Source of the DNA: Sphingomonas sp. 32-62-10
GTDB taxonomy: Bacteria; Pseudomonadota; Alphaproteobacteria; Sphingomonadales; Sphingomonadaceae
Direction of reading: 5' to 3'
DNA length: 64,000 bases
Assembly (NCBI GenBank): GCA_002280555.1
Contig: NCEE01000023.1
Location: 82,989-146,988 of the forward strand
The notes below the pieces were generated by a model. That model was not told the DNA's origin. It searched no databases and saw nothing but the letters and a program-made list of their open reading frames with translations. Each line of letters begins with the position of its first letter. Position 1 is the first letter of the stretch. This document shows positions 61,495 through 64,000 of this stretch, in pieces. Both the position numbers and the translations under genes were made by a program.

Positions 61495-63240
61495 ATGCGC
61501 CTAACGCTCCCCTCGCTCAGCGAATGGTTTAACGGCCAAACCAACAGTATTGGCGTGGCGTTACGCCGTGTTTTGATTGCGCTGCTGGCGATTCAGGCGG
61601 TGCTTGCGCTCACCTTGATCATCGGCTCGATTACAACCAGCAACGGCATGCGCGTGCTCGTGCGCGAGAAAATTTATCCGATCGCTGAGCTGCAGGCGGT
61701 GACCGACAACTATGCCAAGGCACTGGCCACCGCGCACAAAGTGGTCAGCGGCAATCTTTCGATTGCGGGGGCGGTCGATGCGATTGAAGATTCCCGGCAG
61801 ACGATCAAACGAAACTGGACGTTGTTTCGCGACCATCAACTCGATGAACGCCATAGTTTGATGATCGCAAGGGTAGACGCGGCGCGGCGTGACGCCGATC
61901 TCGCGATTGCCGGGCTGGATCGGATGCTGCGGGCAAAACAGACTGACAGGCTCGATTTCTTTGTCAGTGGTCCGCTGAATGCCGCCATTGATCCGCTGAC
62001 TGGGGCGAGTGATTCGCTGATTGCGGCGCTGCGTGCTGACGCCGGGGTCGAACAACGCGTGATGCAGGACCGGTTCTGGCGTGCCTATGTCGTTGTCACG
62101 CTGGTCACGCTGATGGCGGTTCTAGTCGGCTGGTGGGGGATGCTTATCGTCGCGCGGCGGATAACCCAGCCGCTCGCAGAGATTGCCGTCGCGACGCACC
62201 ACATCACCGATGACAAACATGATGCTGTGATCCCCGGTCTTGATCGCACGGATGAGATTGGCGCGATTGCCCGCGCGCTTGCCTTTGCCCGCCAGCGGTC
62301 GATCGACGCGCGCCGCCTGAGCGAGGAATCGCGCCGGACGGAGGATGCATTGCATCGCCGTGAGGTGAAGGATCATGCCGCCAACGCCAAGCGCGCGGCC
62401 GATCTTGACGCCCTGTTTGCCGTGTTCGAGCGCCAGGCTGGCGATGTTGTCGCTGGGCTGAAATCAGCCGGACCCCGCCTGCGCGAAACCGCAGCGACAA
62501 TGTCGGGCGAGGCTGCCGAGGCGGAACATCACGCGCTGGCAACCGCCTCGCTGGCTGAGCAAAGCGCGGCCAGTGCGCGCACCATTGCTCAATCGAGCAG
62601 CGCGCTGGCGACGGCGATTGACCATATCAGCCGCGCCGCCAATGATTCGCGCGCTGGCGTCGGCACGGTGCGCGCGCGGACGATCGCCGGGCGTGATCAT
62701 GCCGAATCCCTGGGCGATCTGGTGAGCGAAATTGCTTCGGTGCTTGATTTCATCGCCATTATCGCAGGGCAAACCAATCTGCTCGCGCTAAACGCCACGA
62801 TTGAGGCGGCGCGTGCCGGGCCTGCAGGACGTGGCTTTGCCGTGGTGGCCGAAGAGGTAAAGGGGCTCGCCCGTCAAACACAGGCGGCAGCAGGCAAGAT
62901 CGAATCCCGGCTGTCGGCCGTGCGCGATGCCAGTGCTACGGTGCTCTCGACCATCGAATCGATCGACACGTTGGTCGCCGGGCTTGATCAGTCCGCCACC
63001 AATGTCGCTGACGCGGTCGAGCAGCAGCGTGACATGACCAGGCGGATCGCCCGCGCCATCGCCGAAGTCGAGGGTGGTACCGCCCATGCCGCTGCCAATA
63101 TGCAACTTCTCCATGGTCGCGCTGAGCGCACGCGCGGCACGGCAATTGATCTTGCCAGCACCGCCGATGATGTTGCCGGCAATGTCGATCGACTGCGCGG
63201 CCAGATCAATCAGCTGATCGCAGACGTTCGCGCAGCCTGA
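61495..63240 (+). CDS. Methyl-accepting chemotaxis protein
   Basis: A 581-residue chemoreceptor. TM1 (about 26-46) and TM2 (about 198-220) bracket a helical periplasmic ligand domain of the four-helix-bundle type (47-197). A HAMP domain follows (about 218-270), and the cytoplasmic coiled coil has the hairpin tip IAGQTNLLALNATIEAARAGPAGRGFAVVAEEVK in the 420-455 region. The conserved glutamate after the AARAG is replaced (AGPAGRG instead of AGExGRG). No che genes are adjacent. ATG 61495 lies without a strong ribosome binding site. The ligand is unknown. Confidence 0.92.
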   Translation: MRLTLPSLSEWFNGQTNSIGVALRRVLIALLAIQAVLALTLIIGSITTSNGMRVLVREKIYPIAELQAVTDNYAKALATAHKVVSGNLSIAGAVDAIEDSRQTIKRNWTLFRDHQLDERHSLMIARVDAARRDADLAIAGLDRMLRAKQTDRLDFFVSGPLNAAIDPLTGASDSLIAALRADAGVEQRVMQDRFWRAYVVVTLVTLMAVLVGWWGMLIVARRITQPLAEIAVATHHITDDKHDAVIPGLDRTDEIGAIARALAFARQRSIDARRLSEESRRTEDALHRREVKDHAANAKRAADLDALFAVFERQAGDVVAGLKSAGPRLRETAATMSGEAAEAEHHALATASLAEQSAASARTIAQSSSALATAIDHISRAANDSRAGVGTVRARTIAGRDHAESLGDLVSEIASVLDFIAIIAGQTNLLALNATIEAARAGPAGRGFAVVAEEVKGLARQTQAAAGKIESRLSAVRDASATVLSTIESIDTLVAGLDQSATNVADAVEQQRDMTRRIARAIAEVEGGTAHAAANMQLLHGRAERTRGTAIDLASTADDVAGNVDRLRGQINQLIADVRAA

Positions 63241-63309
63241 TCGGGGTTTAGCCTTCCACTCGCTATCGCCGCCGCTAAAAGAGGGGCCAAAGCGAAGTGG
63301 GAGAGTATG

Positions 63310-63990
63310 ATGGCCGAAGGCACGACGATCCGGATGACGATGGCCGATGGCGCTGAAGTCGCTGTCTATCATGTCGAGCCGACGGGTACGCGGCGCGGCG
63401 GGCTGGTGCTGGTGCAGGAAATCTTCGGCGTTACCGATCACATTCGCGATCTGTGCGACGAGTATGCGCAGGACGGGTATGAAGTGCTGGCGCCTGCGCT
63501 GTTCGATCGCGAGCATCCTGGCTTCGAAGCTGATTATTCTGGCGAAGGCTTAGCGCGCGCGGTGGAACTTGCGCGCGAGCTGCACCCTTTCGATCAGAGC
63601 CTCAGCGACGTGCAGACCTGCATCGATGCGCTGGTGAGCAAGGGGGCGGTGTTCGTCGTCGGCTATTGCTATGGCGGCTCGATCGCATGGTTCGCCTCGA
63701 CCCGGCTCAATGGCGTTACGGCAGCGTCGGGCTATTATGGCAGCCTGATCCCGGGCGCGGTCGACGAAGAACCCAGGGTGCCGGTTATCCTGCATTTCGG
63801 GCGCCATGACACCGGCATCCCGATGGAGGGCGTTGAAAAGGTGATTGCGAAGGATTGGCCCAACGCAACCGTCCATGTTTACGAAGCTGGCCACGGCTTC
63901 AATTCCGATCGCCGCAAGGATTACCACGAACCCAGCGCCGATCTGGCGCGCGAACGCACGCTTGAGCTGTTTGAGGCAAATGGCGGGTGA
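63310..63990 (+). CDS. Dienelactone hydrolase family protein
   Basis: A 226-residue alpha/beta-hydrolase of the DLH family. The catalytic triad is C120 (VGYCYGGSIAW), D167 (HFGRHDTGIP) and H195 (YEAGHGFNSD). LVLVQEIFGVTDHIRDLCDEYAQDGYEVLAPALFDR in parts is the family's N-terminal pattern. It hydrolyses dienelactone or related esters, probably in aromatic degradation or general ester cleavage; no catechol-pathway genes are adjacent. GGGAGAG at 63299-63305 suits ATG 63310 better than ATG 63307. The gene is complete, ending ten bases before the window edge. Confidence 0.93.
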   Translation: MAEGTTIRMTMADGAEVAVYHVEPTGTRRGGLVLVQEIFGVTDHIRDLCDEYAQDGYEVLAPALFDREHPGFEADYSGEGLARAVELARELHPFDQSLSDVQTCIDALVSKGAVFVVGYCYGGSIAWFASTRLNGVTAASGYYGSLIPGAVDEEPRVPVILHFGRHDTGIPMEGVEKVIAKDWPNATVHVYEAGHGFNSDRRKDYHEPSADLARERTLELFEANGG

Positions 63991-64000
63991 GCCTAACCTT

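Overview
The window is GC-rich, densely coded chromosomal DNA that reads as an alphaproteobacterium of the order Sphingomonadales (Sphingomonas or a close relative). This is inferred from four things: the order of the ATP synthase operon (atpH-A-G-[lipoprotein]-D-C, without the Fo genes), a DUF4893 lipoprotein like those of sphingomonads, a very large TonB-dependent receptor, and several families of palindromic intergenic repeats. No species call is possible from this sequence alone.

Layout, left to right. 1-5.9 kb: a MASE1 sensor cut by the window edge, an AI-2E family permease, a small membrane protein, a PNPOx-like protein, and a two-gene DNA-metabolism unit (radical SAM protein plus a UdgX-type uracil-DNA glycosylase). 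6-10 kb: a copper-resistance block (copA-copB-copC with divergent csoR). It lies between an intact tRNA-Ala(CGC) gene and a 55-bp duplicate of that tRNA's 3' part, the arrangement left by site-specific integration into a tRNA gene, but no integrase is present. 10-20 kb: an MDR oxidoreductase, a zinc metallopeptidase, an MipA/OmpV porin-like protein, a patatin/3-hydroxybutyrate dehydrogenase pair, a DUF4893 lipoprotein, an ScfR/RamB-type regulator, ferredoxin-NADP reductase, and two tiny lipoproteins with an aldo/keto reductase.

20.6-26.4 kb is a methyl-cycle operon: an ArsR-methylase fusion regulator of the SahR type, metF, and a methionine synthase split into two genes. A perfect 20-bp palindrome sits directly before the regulator and is its likely operator. 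26.5-36.6 kb holds a beta-helix exoprotein, a PafA-like phosphatase, a DsbD/ScsB-like protein lacking a signal peptide, an RNase HI-like protein, a GST, a COG2509 flavoprotein, a sterol-desaturase-family protein, and a membrane-anchored AraC regulator. 36.6-40.8 kb is a valine-degradation cluster (isobutyryl-CoA dehydrogenase, HIBYL-CoA hydrolase, enoyl-CoA hydratase, 3-hydroxyisobutyrate dehydrogenase). Its last gene runs 151 bp into a convergent beta/gamma-crystallin-like gene.

41-50 kb: an MHS-family transporter, alanine racemase, a TonB-dependent receptor with a clear terminator, and a polyhydroxyalkanoate locus (thiolase, PhaC-like hydrolase, divergent phaR). 50-64 kb: an exported amidohydrolase, an exported methyltransferase-fold protein, a two-lobed retropepsin-PDZ protein, a lone cpaF ATPase, the F1 ATP synthase operon with a lipoprotein gene embedded by overlapping stop/start codons, a chemotaxis receptor and a dienelactone hydrolase.

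There is no CRISPR array, rRNA gene, transposase or prophage. The items most worth follow-up are the tRNA-bounded copper island, the radical SAM/UdgX pair, the atp-operon lipoprotein, the SahR palindrome, and the mutual 3'-end overlap of mmsB with the crystallin gene.
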